The notes under the pieces were generated by a model. It did not search any database, had not been told where the DNA came from, and saw nothing but the letters and a program-made list of their open reading frames with translations. Positions 51,586 to 60,605 of a DNA stretch of 64,000 nt are shown in pieces. The DNA lies in the NCBI GenBank assembly GCA_964384805.1, contig CAYLLO010000003.1, positions 1 to 64,000 on the forward strand, read 5' to 3'. Numbering within the stretch: position 1 is the stretch's first letter; each line of letters begins with the position of its first letter. This DNA is from HGM10611 sp964384805. GTDB lineage: Bacteria > Bacillota_I > Bacilli_A > ML615J-28 > CAG-313. The translations under genes and the position numbers were made by a program.

Positions 51586-52728
51586 TTATAAATATTTTTT
51601 TAAATCTTCAACTTTATTCAATTGTTCCCAAGGCAAATTAATATCATGACGTCCAAAATGACCATAACTAGCAGTTTGTAAATAAATTGGACGACGTAAA
51701 TTTAATGTTTCAATTATACCTTTAGGAGTTAATTGAAAGTTTTCTTTAATAACTTTAATTAATTCATCTTCTGTATATTTAGAAGTTCCGAACGTATCTA
51801 CTGATATACTACAAGGTTCAGCTACCCCAATTGCATAGGCAATTTGAATTTCCATTTTTTTAGCAAATCCAGCTGCAACCATATTTTTTGCAACATACCG
51901 CAACATATAAGCCGCACTTCTGTCTACTTTTGTTGGATCTTTTCCACTAAATGCCCCTCCTCCATGACGAGCAAAGCTTCCATATGTATCTACAATAATT
52001 TTTCTTCCTGTAAGACCAGTATCTCCTTTAGGACCACCAATAACAAATCTTCCTGTTGGATTTACTAAAATTTTTGTACATTCATCCATTAAATTATTTG
52101 GAACAATTTTATTAATTACTTCATCTACTAATGTTTTTCTCAAAACTTCTTGTGAAACATGTTCATCATGTTGTGTCGAAATTAAAATGGAATCAATATG
52201 AATAGGGTTGTTAAATTTATCATATTCGACACTTACTTGAGTTTTTCCATCAGGTCTTAAAAAATTAACAATTCCTGATTTTCTAATATCAGTTAACCGC
52301 TTAGCTAGCTTATGAGCTAAAATAATTGGCAATGGCATAAATTCTTCAGTTTCATCACATGCATAACCAAACATCATCCCTTGATCTCCTGCCCCATCTT
52401 TATCAACTCCCAAAGCAATATCTTGAGATTGACTATCAATTGCTACTAAAACTGCTAAATTTTCAGCATCAAAGCCATATTTACCACGATTATAACCAAT
52501 ATTTTCAACGGTCTTTCTTACAACTTTTTGAACATCACAATAACCATTAGTTGTTATTTCTCCCATAACAACCACTAGGCCCGTGGTTACACATACTTCA
52601 CATGCTACACGAGAATTAGGATCTTGAGATAAAAGATCATCTAAAATCGCATCTGAAATTTGGTCACAAATTTTATCAGGATGCCCTTCAGTAACAGATT
52701 CTGATGTAAAAATACGATTTTTATTCAT
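51586..52728 (-). CDS. metK: S-adenosylmethionine synthase
   Basis: Makes SAM from methionine and ATP. The 380 residues show TSESVTEGHPDKICDQISDA, the GAGDQGMMFGYA ATP motif and the GGGAFSGKDPTKVDRSAAY P-loop-like motif, all complete. The gene is monocistronic. No SAM riboswitch pattern was recognised in the 260 bases upstream; the leader after the predicted promoter is only about 30 bases. Confidence 0.97.
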   Translation of the reverse strand: MNKNRIFTSESVTEGHPDKICDQISDAILDDLLSQDPNSRVACEVCVTTGLVVVMGEITTNGYCDVQKVVRKTVENIGYNRGKYGFDAENLAVLVAIDSQSQDIALGVDKDGAGDQGMMFGYACDETEEFMPLPIILAHKLAKRLTDIRKSGIVNFLRPDGKTQVSVEYDKFNNPIHIDSILISTQHDEHVSQEVLRKTLVDEVINKIVPNNLMDECTKILVNPTGRFVIGGPKGDTGLTGRKIIVDTYGSFARHGGGAFSGKDPTKVDRSAAYMLRYVAKNMVAAGFAKKMEIQIAYAIGVAEPCSISVDTFGTSKYTEDELIKVIKENFQLTPKGIIETLNLRRPIYLQTASYGHFGRHDINLPWEQLNKVEDLKKYL

Positions 52729-52770
52729 AATTTTTCTACTTCCTTCCTTGTAAGGTTTTCTATCACTCTT

Positions 52771-52799
52771 ATTATACCTTTTTTTTAATGTTTTTGCAA
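52771..52799 (-). promoter_or_regulatory. Promoter of metK
   Basis: Minus strand TTGCAA (52799-52794), 17 bp, TATAAT (52776-52771), about 42 bases before the metK start. The remaining DNA up to 52993 is AT-rich with no gene I can see. Confidence 0.7.
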
Positions 52800-52993
52800 A
52801 TTAAATATCTTTATATTCCTTTTAATGTTTTATAGTTTTATCACTTACATTTTATATTCTTACAACATAAATTTTTATACTATTTCTATAAAAGTTGGGA
52901 TTAAATTAGTAAGTTAACTCGTTTCTTATCTTCTTAAAAGATTAACAATAATAATAATCACTAAATGTCTTATAAATCTACCAACTATATGTA

Positions 52994-53659
52994 TCAACTT
53001 ATTTTTTTTGACAAATTAAATTTTTTCCAAATACCATCTATTGGAAAATTTTTAAATTCTAGTACTTCTTTAGTAATTGGATGATTAAATTTAATAGAAT
53101 AAGCATATAGTGATAGGGGAACTTGAGGTCCACTACCATATAACGTATCACCATATAGAGGGTAACCACGACTAGCAAATTGAATTCTAATTTGATGGTG
53201 TCGTCCAGTATATAGTCTTATTTTTACTAACGAAAAGCCATCAATATATTTCAATAATTGATATTCTAAAGAAGCCTTTTTCCCATTTGAATTAATCTTT
53301 GAAATTCCCTTTTTTTCATCTACAAGGATACAATCATTTAAAATGTCTTCTTTTTCCGTTATTAAGTTTTTAGTAACCGCTAAATAGTATTTTTCAAATT
53401 TATGATTTCTAATTTGTTCACTTAACCGAGAAGCAGCTTTTGATGTTTTCGCGAAAACCATTACACCGCCAGTCATTCTATCTAAACGATGAACAAGTCC
53501 TAAATAAACATTACCAGGTTTATTATATTTTTTCTTTATATATTGCTTAATAATGGTAAGCATATCCAAATCTTTAGTATTATCTTCTTGTGATAATATA
53601 CCTGGAGGTTTGACAACCACAATTAAATGATTATCTTCATATAATATCTTTAAATCCAT
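52994..53659 (-). CDS. RluA-family pseudouridine synthase without S4 domain (copy 3 of 3)
   Basis: A 221-residue compact member lacking the S4 domain. It starts at LYEDNHLIVVVKPPGILSQE, has the catalytic motif LVHRLDRMTGGVMVFAKTS and the GRHHQIRIQFASRGYPLYGD block (Thr of GRTHQIR replaced by His). It resembles the tRNA/23S-type RluA-C group; the target is not predictable from sequence. It ends in TGA, with TAG two codons later. Confidence 0.88.
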   Translation of the reverse strand: MDLKILYEDNHLIVVVKPPGILSQEDNTKDLDMLTIIKQYIKKKYNKPGNVYLGLVHRLDRMTGGVMVFAKTSKAASRLSEQIRNHKFEKYYLAVTKNLITEKEDILNDCILVDEKKGISKINSNGKKASLEYQLLKYIDGFSLVKIRLYTGRHHQIRIQFASRGYPLYGDTLYGSGPQVPLSLYAYSIKFNHPITKEVLEFKNFPIDGIWKKFNLSKKIS

Positions 53660-53742
53660 AATATCACCTTTTAAACAAGATAATTATAACACACTTTTTT
53701 TTAAAATACCAATTTTTATGCTATTCTTTCCTATCAAATTAT

Positions 53743-53771
53743 TTGCTATTTTTATTTTTTTATGTTATCAT
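53743..53771 (+). promoter_or_regulatory. Promoter of the HTH protein gene
   Basis: TTGCTA (53743-53748), 17 bp, TATCAT (53766-53771), with TG placed for an extended -10. The start codon lies 33 bp further. Confidence 0.55.
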
Positions 53772-53803
53772 ATCGATGTATAAATTTTTGTAAGGAGTTT
53801 GTT

Positions 53804-54292
53804 ATGGAACAAAAAGAACAAATTACCGCAGTAGAAAATCCCGTAGAACCACCTGTTGAAGAAAAGCCAAAGAAAAAACTCTCAAAAATTGAAAGAAAAA
53901 AATTAAGAGTTATTACAAAACTAATTGAAGGAGAGATCAACGGTACCCAAGCTGCGAAAAAGCTTAAATTATCAACTCGTCAAATACGTAATTTAAAACG
54001 TCAAGTCCTTAATGAAGGAGTCGATGGAGTTATCCACAAAAATAAAAACTACAAACCTTATAACACTTATGATACCGAAATAAGTACTTTTGTTACTAAA
54101 CTTTATCGTAAGGAGTATCGCGGAACAAACTTTAGTGCCTTTGCTAGAATCATTCAAGATGAATACGGAATCACCGCTTCAAGATCAACAATCTATAACT
54201 TTTTAAGAAGAGGAAGAATCCGCAGTCCTCAAAGAAAAAAGAAAAAACGTAAAAGTGTAGTTGTAAAAACAGAAGGTAAATCTACTAAATAG
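53804..54292 (+). CDS. Orphan transposase-derived helix-turn-helix protein
   Basis: A 162-residue basic protein. After a Pro/Glu/Lys-rich N-terminus (NPVEPPVEEKPKKKLSK) it has a HTH that reads LIEGEINGTQAAKKLKLSTR followed by QIRNLKRQVLNEGVDGVIHK. This is the start of ISNCY/integrase-type transposases. A second HTH-like part (NFSAFARIIQDEYGITASRS) follows, then a very basic tail. The DDE catalytic domain is absent, but the gene is not decayed: promoter, AAGGAG site, clean frame and its own terminator are present. It may be a domesticated DNA-binding protein or regulator. Confidence 0.65.
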   Translation: MEQKEQITAVENPVEPPVEEKPKKKLSKIERKKLRVITKLIEGEINGTQAAKKLKLSTRQIRNLKRQVLNEGVDGVIHKNKNYKPYNTYDTEISTFVTKLYRKEYRGTNFSAFARIIQDEYGITASRSTIYNFLRRGRIRSPQRKKKKRKSVVVKTEGKSTK

Positions 54293-54316
54293 GCGGAATA
54301 AATCCGTCTATTTTTT
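54290..54316 (+). terminator. Terminator of the HTH gene, starting at its stop codon
   Basis: TAGGCGGA pairs with TCCGTCTA around ATAAA, then six Ts. The TAG stop is part of the stem. The ribosome site of ispG follows at once. Confidence 0.85.
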
Positions 54317-54328
54317 AAGGAGAATTTT

Positions 54329-55375
54329 ATGAAAACAATTTATGTTGGAAATATTCCAATTGGTGAAGACCATCCGATAGTTATTCAAAGCATGACTAAC
54401 ACTAAAACTAAAAATATTAAAGATACTATAAAGCAAATTAATGAACTTACAAATGCTGGAGCCCAAATTATTAGAATGGCAATTACCGATATGGAAGACG
54501 CTGAAGCAATTAAAGAAATAAAAAAACAAGTATCAGTTCCTCTTGTAGCAGATATACACTTTGATTATCGCTTAGCTTTAAAAGCAATTGAAAACGGAAT
54601 TGATAAATTAAGACTTAACCCTGGCAATATTAAAGACAAAAAACAAATTACTGAGATAGTTCTCGCCTGTAAAAGCAAAAAAATTCCTATTAGAATTGGA
54701 ATTAATGGAGGATCTCTAAATTCAGAAATCTACGAAAAATATGGTCATACTCCAATGGCATTAATTAAAAGTGCTAATGAGCATATTAAAATTTTAGAAG
54801 AGTTGAATTTTACTGATATTATCATTAGTTTAAAAGATACCGATTTAGATATCACTTTAGAAGCTAATCGCTTAGCACACAAAATTTTTAAATATCCACT
54901 TCATATCGGATTAACCGAAGCAGGTACTATTTGTTCAGGAACAGTTAGATCAAGTTATGTCCTTGGAACCCTTTTGAAGGAAAAAATCGGCAATACAATT
55001 CGTGTATCTTTAACTGCAGATCCAATTGAAGAAATAAAGGTAGTTAAAGAAATATTAAAAATGACAGGCAACTATTCTTCTCCAACTATAATTAGTTGTC
55101 CGACCTGTGGAAGAACTAATTATAATATGTTAAAGCTTATTAATAAACTTGAACCTATGCTTTCTAAGCTTAATATACCTTTAAAAATTGCCATTATGGG
55201 CTGTGCAGTGAATGGACCAGGTGAGGCAAAAGACGCTGATATTGGAATCGCTGGAGGAAAAAATCAAGTTCTACTCTTTAAAAAAGGTCAAATAATTAAA
55301 ACAATTAAAGAAGAAAACATTATTAATGAGTTTATGGATGAAATTTATCTTCTTATAAAAGAAAATAATAACTAA
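54329..55375 (+). CDS. ispG: 4-hydroxy-3-methylbut-2-en-1-yl diphosphate synthase
   Basis: Iron-sulfur enzyme of the MEP pathway, complementing dxs at 27486. The 348 residues have the TIM-barrel part (PIVIQSMTNTKTKNIKDTIK, LVADIHFDYRLALKAIENG, KLRLNPGNI) and the cluster ligands in ISCPTCGRTNYN and IAIMGCAVNGPGEAKDADIG. AAGGAG precedes the ATG at 54329. The gene follows the terminator of the HTH gene closely, so it needs either read-through or a promoter inside that gene. Confidence 0.97.
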   Translation: MKTIYVGNIPIGEDHPIVIQSMTNTKTKNIKDTIKQINELTNAGAQIIRMAITDMEDAEAIKEIKKQVSVPLVADIHFDYRLALKAIENGIDKLRLNPGNIKDKKQITEIVLACKSKKIPIRIGINGGSLNSEIYEKYGHTPMALIKSANEHIKILEELNFTDIIISLKDTDLDITLEANRLAHKIFKYPLHIGLTEAGTICSGTVRSSYVLGTLLKEKIGNTIRVSLTADPIEEIKVVKEILKMTGNYSSPTIISCPTCGRTNYNMLKLINKLEPMLSKLNIPLKIAIMGCAVNGPGEAKDADIGIAGGKNQVLLFKKGQIIKTIKEENIINEFMDEIYLLIKENNN

Positions 55376-55420
55376 TCTATAAAGACCATATAAATAATTT
55401 AAAATAGACTCTAATAATTA

Positions 55421-55477
55421 AAACACACATTTTCCCTAAAATTATAAATTAGGGTCAATGTGTGTGTTACTTTTTTA
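55421..55477 (+). terminator. Terminator of ispG
   Basis: AACACACATT pairs with AATGTGTGTGTT with an inner CCCTAA/TTAGGG stem, then ACTTTTTTATAA. The DNA from here to 55650 shows no gene. Confidence 0.85.
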
Positions 55478-55650
55478 TAACCTCTTTTTTTAACATATAT
55501 TAAAAAATCTATCTTTTATATCTAATACTTTCATTAATTAAAGACTTTTTATGAATATTACAAAGAATCAGTTAATTACTTTTTGCATTTATACTAAATA
55601 CTAATATACCACCTCACCTAAAAGAACAAATATGTAAAAATACATATTTG

Positions 55651-56103
55651 TTAACAATTACAACCTATAATTCCTAAAATATAAATAATCCATTTACTTT
55701 GTATTTCATTATATTCTTTTATAACTTCAACAATCAAACATTCTGTTTTTTCTGGTAATTCCTCGTTATCATTTAAAAATTTAATAGTTGAAATAAGTCC
55801 CATATTAGTAGTTTTCATCGCACTTATACAAATATCAAAAGGATTTTCAAAAATCTTTAACTTTTCTTTATAAACCCCCATAATTCCAGTAGCAGTTAAA
55901 CTATCAGTAGCCTCTTCTCCTAATTCATTAATCATTTTAGTAACTTTTTCTTCATGAGTTTTAAAAACTTCTTCAATTTCAACAATTAATTTGATTAGTT
56001 TATTGTCATTAAATTTTTCTGCTTGTTCATAATAAATTCGATAAATACTAGTTCCCATATGAATATATGATAAAAACTTATTTAATTCATTTGATTTTTC
56101 CAC
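55651..56103 (-). CDS. Ferritin-like helical protein, DUF2383-like
   Basis: A 150-residue all-helical protein. Four long helices are separated by short turns, with Glu and His at positions suggestive of a di-metal ferritin-like bundle (YYEQAEKF, EVFKTHEEKVTKMINELGEE). The family name is a moderate-confidence guess. It ends IIGCNC. I place the start at GTG 56103, which lies eight bases after GGAGG; the ATG at 56118 overlaps that site. It stands alone, with no neighbour hinting at function. Confidence 0.5.
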   Translation of the reverse strand: MEKSNELNKFLSYIHMGTSIYRIYYEQAEKFNDNKLIKLIVEIEEVFKTHEEKVTKMINELGEEATDSLTATGIMGVYKEKLKIFENPFDICISAMKTTNMGLISTIKFLNDNEELPEKTECLIVEVIKEYNEIQSKWIIYILGIIGCNC

Positions 56104-56412
56104 ATCAATAACCTCCATTATTAGTGTTTACAATAATTAAAAATGTAGTCATAAAAAAATTTTAAATTTTATAAAATGGAAATTCATTGATTTTTCAATA
56201 ACTGTATTAATATTCTCTTGAATTTTTATATTAATAATCTTTATCAAAAATAACTATTAGTTTCTTAAAAGTTAAGATATTACTGATTACTAAATTTCCT
56301 TTATAACAAATTAAAACTAGATATATTTAACTCTCTCTTTGTAGCAAAAAATCTTCACTTATATCTACATACCACACTCGATTACTCTTTATATATTAAT
56401 CATATCCATTAC

Positions 56413-56447
56413 ATAGAAAATCCCTACTTTTTAAAGTAGGGATTTTT
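56413..56447. terminator. Bidirectional terminator after the dockerin/amidase gene
   Basis: AAAATCCCTACTTT pairs with AAAGTAGGGATTTT over 14 bases; T-runs follow on both strands. The rest of 56104-56488 is AT-rich without a visible gene. Confidence 0.85.
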
Positions 56448-56488
56448 GTCTATAATTCTTTATAGGGCCGTTTTCTTTTTATAGATTA

Positions 56489-59400
56489 TTACCCTAATTG
56501 TCCAGGAAGAATCGAAGATAGAGTAACTGTCTTAGTAGTTGAGCCAGTAGTATATGTTATCGTATAGGTTACACATTCAGAATTTTTAGGTAAACTACTA
56601 ACACGACCATTATCTTTTAAGTATTCACTATTAGATGAGAACACTAAATTATAATTATTGTAGTTTTGGTATAATTCCATATGTTGTCTTGTTAATTCTA
56701 CAAATTCGTACCAAATTTCTAAGTCATTTTCTAACATTGGTTGTGGACACCATTTACCAGCAAAGAAATGATGACCTACAAGTCTGTTAAGAGGCAATTC
56801 ATATTTAATAAGCAGTTTAGCACAAAGTTGAGCAGTATACTGCCAAGTTAACCATAAATCAGAACCTTGTCTTACTGATGTTTCAATACCAATTGAATTA
56901 TTATTACCACCAGTTGATGAAATATATCCATAACTTGTATTTAGGTAATGCCCTCCTAAATAAACTTTAGATCCTATTACTTTTACTCCAAGACCCATAC
57001 CATTTAATTTAGTACCACTTGATGTATTTTTAACATTTGTTTTAACTCCTTTTATATAGAAATATCCATCCGAACCCATTTTTACATCTGTTGTATAAAG
57101 GTCGGTTCCTACTTGAGCAGTTGTAACACCACTATCAGTCCATGTCATTTTTTTACTTGCACTTGCGTGCCATGCCCCTTTTGATTCAGTTTGGCAAGCC
57201 CAAATACCATCATTACCTGTACTATAATGCCATGATGCACTAGTAACATTCTGATTATAAATAGCTAAATTTTTACCACCAGTAAACATTGCTGAAGCTG
57301 AATATGGCATATCTGCAGCATAGTGTACAGTAATAAAATCAATACCATTTTTACCATCACCATTTAGTGTTGTTGTTTTTGTTGAATTAGATAAGTAATA
57401 ATCATCATGAACCGCATAATCTGTAAATAATAATTTAGATACACTTCCCACAATATCAGTATAGTAAGCACCATCAGAACCAATTTTAAGACCTATAATT
57501 AAATCTTCTTTGGTATATATTTCTTTATTATTACTATCTAATAATAGTTTTAATATACCGGTAGGTTCTACATCTAATACTGTTATATAAAAAGTAAACG
57601 AAACATCAGTATTATCAGCACAACTTACTAAGATTTCTGCAAGCCCTTCTTTTATCCCAGTTACAACTCCATCACTAGATACAGTTGCGATAGAAGGCGT
57701 TTTAGATGTCCATACTAAATTGGAAGAAGCACCTTTAACTGTTGCCCCAAGACGAATTGTTTTATTAGTTACAACATAAGATTCATCAAGAAATTCACCA
57801 TTAATAAATGGATTAACATAAACTTCAATTTCTAATACTGTATTTAAAGAAGGATTATCAACAACTGTAATAAATACTTTCGCGGTACCACTATCAACTG
57901 CAGTAATTAAACCTTCTTCTGAAATTGTTAATACATCGGTATTATTGGATGTAAAAGTAACTTTTTTGTATGTTGCATTACTAGGTCCAATTACCCATGT
58001 TAATTGATGTTGAGAAAGTTTTAATAATCTATCAATTTCATTAGTTATTTCGAATGATTCAACCGAAATTTTTTCACTCCATTTAGCTGTTAATACTAAA
58101 TCACCATAAGTACTAGAGGTAATTTCTTCAACTTTATTACCTGTAGTATCATACCAACCAAGGAAAGTACGACCATCGTCAATAAATAACTTAGTTAATT
58201 CAAATTCATCACCTAATTTATATTCAGTTATTGGGAAAATAGTAATTTTAGTTGCAGAAATCAATGCTTCATTCATCGATTCTTTCCATGTTGTTGGAGG
58301 AGCATTACTTAACCATTGACCAAGTCTATAAATACCAACATAACTATCCCATGCATTTTGGAGAGAATTGGCTGCTGTAACTTGAGCATCAAAAACAGTA
58401 AACCAGGTATTCCATTCTTCAAAGTTTTCAGATGCATTACAAAAATAGTTTTCATCAATCGTATCTTTTCCATTTTGTTTATAGAATTTATATGTATTTT
58501 GATTTTTATTAGTAACCCAGTCCTCTAATACTTTAGATTTAAATATTGTATAACTATCCGTTGGTTTTAACCAATTATAATATGAAGTCAACACATATTC
58601 AATTGTTTCTTCAAGTGAACTTGGAGTTTTAGTAGGAAGTTTTCCCTCTGTATAATTATAAGTAATAGTGTAAACTTTTTCTTCTCCTTCAAGCCAATTA
58701 GCATAAAGGGTTATATTCGAATTAACCTTATAAGAAATTTCTGTAATTATATTTTCTCCTTCTGTATCTGTAGACCAACCAATAAATGTATATCCTTCTC
58801 TACTTGGTTTAGTTAATACTACACCTTCACCAAAAGTAAATTCACTAGGTGCATCTTCAGAGTTTTCACCACCTCTTAAGACATAATTAATATTATACAC
58901 TGGAGCTTTAGCGTTTAAATCATACCAAGCAGCATATAATGTACATTCACTTGTAACAGAAATTACTTTATCTCCTGTTAAATCAGGGTTAGTATACCAT
59001 CCTAAGAACATATGTCCTTCTTTAACAGGTGCAACTAAATTAATTGTTGTTCCTTTAGTAGCCTTTGATATTACATATTCATTAGTTGATGAATTGCTTC
59101 CCTCATACCCAATTGTTGGAGTTGGAATAGTAGCACGTAATACATTGAATGTTTCATAATTATTACTGCTAGAGGCAAGTAATCCTTGAGTACCATAAAA
59201 ATATCCATCAAGAACAAACCCTAAAGCTCCTTTAAAATATGTAGATGTTGTACCAACACTAGGGTATTTAATAGTTGTTAATTGAATAATATGTTTAGTA
59301 AGATTAGCATATTTTTCTTTATAAGGGCTTGTTCCTAAAAATCCACCAATAGCTTCATATCCATTAACACTATCAAAGAATAATTCACTATAACCATCTG

Positions 59401-60214
59401 CTACTTTATATGAACCAGTTGATGTAGCATTATATTTAGCAACTGGATCCTCTTGTTTTGTGCTAAATTCTGCCCAATTAGATGCATGAAGAGTTGAAGC
59501 AACTTTAGAAGAATTCAGCAAATTATTTTCAAATAAATATGCATAGAAATCTGCCATAAAAATTTCAGGCAAATTAGAAACTGCATCAATCCCTTTAGCT
59601 GGTTCAGTTACTTCTGCTATTTTCCATTCCCAAGATCCTCCATTTAATTCATAGTTAATTTGATAAGATGCTTCATCAAATAATGGAATTATGTATAAAT
59701 TACCATTAACAATAATATCTTCAACATTTGCCTCTACAAAATTATCTAAACTACTTGAGTATTTTACTCTACCATTCCACTCGTATCCCGATGGAACATT
59801 AAAGTCAATATTTTGATCTAGAGTACTTCCTACTTTTCTTTGAATAACCAACAATTCTTCTAGTTCTTCAGTCAATATCGTAACTCTATAATAAGTACTA
59901 CTATTATCGATTAGTGGATATTGAGCAGGAAAGTATGTGTGCATTAGTAAATATATAACATCATCCGTATTAATTTTTCCACTTCCATTGAAATCACAGT
60001 TTTGAGTTACTGGATATGTTGCGGGAAAGTATGTGTGCATTAGTAAATAAATAACATCACTAGTATCCACTACTCCATCACTATTTAAGTCACCAACAAC
60101 TTGTGTCGTTAATTCTTGATTATTATCTTCACTTGCTTTTACACCTATATCTGCAAAAATAAATAAAGCAAATAATAAAAATAATAATCCTATACTTGTT
60201 AAAACTTTTCTCAT
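56489..60214 (-). CDS. Secreted dockerin / InlB-repeat / N-acetylmuramoyl-L-alanine amidase
   Basis: A 1241-residue exported protein. In order: signal peptide (1-28). A pair of dockerin-type calcium repeats (about 41-105: GDLNSDGVVDTSDVIYLLMH and CDFNGSGKINTDDVIYLLMH, each followed by TYFP..YP). A large unassigned region. InlB/Listeria-Bacteroides repeats near 400, 475 and 683 (GHMFLGWYTNPDLTG, GYTFIGWSTD, FLGWYD). Two Ig-like Big_2 domains (about 720-895). Finally an amidase_2 domain (about 960-1170) with ITVHYAAD, SWHYSTGNDGIWACQTE, NNSIGIETS and LVGHHFFAGKWCPQP, keeping the zinc-ligand His residues. It likely cleaves peptidoglycan outside the cell. Codon use matches the neighbours, and the paired GH18 gene shares the same architecture. 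Confidence 0.88.
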   Translation of the reverse strand: MRKVLTSIGLLFLLFALFIFADIGVKASEDNNQELTTQVVGDLNSDGVVDTSDVIYLLMHTYFPATYPVTQNCDFNGSGKINTDDVIYLLMHTYFPAQYPLIDNSSTYYRVTILTEELEELLVIQRKVGSTLDQNIDFNVPSGYEWNGRVKYSSSLDNFVEANVEDIIVNGNLYIIPLFDEASYQINYELNGGSWEWKIAEVTEPAKGIDAVSNLPEIFMADFYAYLFENNLLNSSKVASTLHASNWAEFSTKQEDPVAKYNATSTGSYKVADGYSELFFDSVNGYEAIGGFLGTSPYKEKYANLTKHIIQLTTIKYPSVGTTSTYFKGALGFVLDGYFYGTQGLLASSSNNYETFNVLRATIPTPTIGYEGSNSSTNEYVISKATKGTTINLVAPVKEGHMFLGWYTNPDLTGDKVISVTSECTLYAAWYDLNAKAPVYNINYVLRGGENSEDAPSEFTFGEGVVLTKPSREGYTFIGWSTDTEGENIITEISYKVNSNITLYANWLEGEEKVYTITYNYTEGKLPTKTPSSLEETIEYVLTSYYNWLKPTDSYTIFKSKVLEDWVTNKNQNTYKFYKQNGKDTIDENYFCNASENFEEWNTWFTVFDAQVTAANSLQNAWDSYVGIYRLGQWLSNAPPTTWKESMNEALISATKITIFPITEYKLGDEFELTKLFIDDGRTFLGWYDTTGNKVEEITSSTYGDLVLTAKWSEKISVESFEITNEIDRLLKLSQHQLTWVIGPSNATYKKVTFTSNNTDVLTISEEGLITAVDSGTAKVFITVVDNPSLNTVLEIEVYVNPFINGEFLDESYVVTNKTIRLGATVKGASSNLVWTSKTPSIATVSSDGVVTGIKEGLAEILVSCADNTDVSFTFYITVLDVEPTGILKLLLDSNNKEIYTKEDLIIGLKIGSDGAYYTDIVGSVSKLLFTDYAVHDDYYLSNSTKTTTLNGDGKNGIDFITVHYAADMPYSASAMFTGGKNLAIYNQNVTSASWHYSTGNDGIWACQTESKGAWHASASKKMTWTDSGVTTAQVGTDLYTTDVKMGSDGYFYIKGVKTNVKNTSSGTKLNGMGLGVKVIGSKVYLGGHYLNTSYGYISSTGGNNNSIGIETSVRQGSDLWLTWQYTAQLCAKLLIKYELPLNRLVGHHFFAGKWCPQPMLENDLEIWYEFVELTRQHMELYQNYNNYNLVFSSNSEYLKDNGRVSSLPKNSECVTYTITYTTGSTTKTVTLSSILPGQLG

Positions 60215-60302
60215 ATAGACTCCTTATTTAATTTTTATATTAATATTTTATCATAATCTTATTTTTTAAGCAAATATACCACATATAATTTATTCTAATT
60301 AA

Positions 60303-60334
60303 TAAAAAGATAGTCTATATTATAGACTATCTTT
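60303..60334 (-). terminator. Terminator behind the GH18 locus
   Basis: AAAGATAGTCTAT pairs with ATAGACTATCTTT, followed on the minus strand by a T-run. It lies five bases after the original stop codon of the GH18 gene, showing that the gene once extended to 60339. Confidence 0.8.
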
Positions 60335-60605
60335 CCCATTAAAAACAATCACATATCGTATTAACTATGGTGTCAGTTGCATCTTCTCCATAAGCCCATA
60401 CCATAATACCCATTCCTTCATTAGCAGCATATTTACATTTTTCAGTAACTGATAAAATACTATCATATGTAATAAAATATTTGTCTTCCGCATTATACAA
60501 ATATGAACCTACTAATTGACCACTATTATTATACTCATTATATTGAGTAAAGTTACCTGTATTAATTAAGTCTTTAATTCCTGTATAATAAATAGTTCCT
60601 GAATT

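Noticed and set aside
52729..52993. SAM riboswitch upstream of metK
   Set aside because: I looked for SAM-I-type stems and a terminator; the predicted promoter leaves only about 30 bases of leader, too short for a riboswitch.
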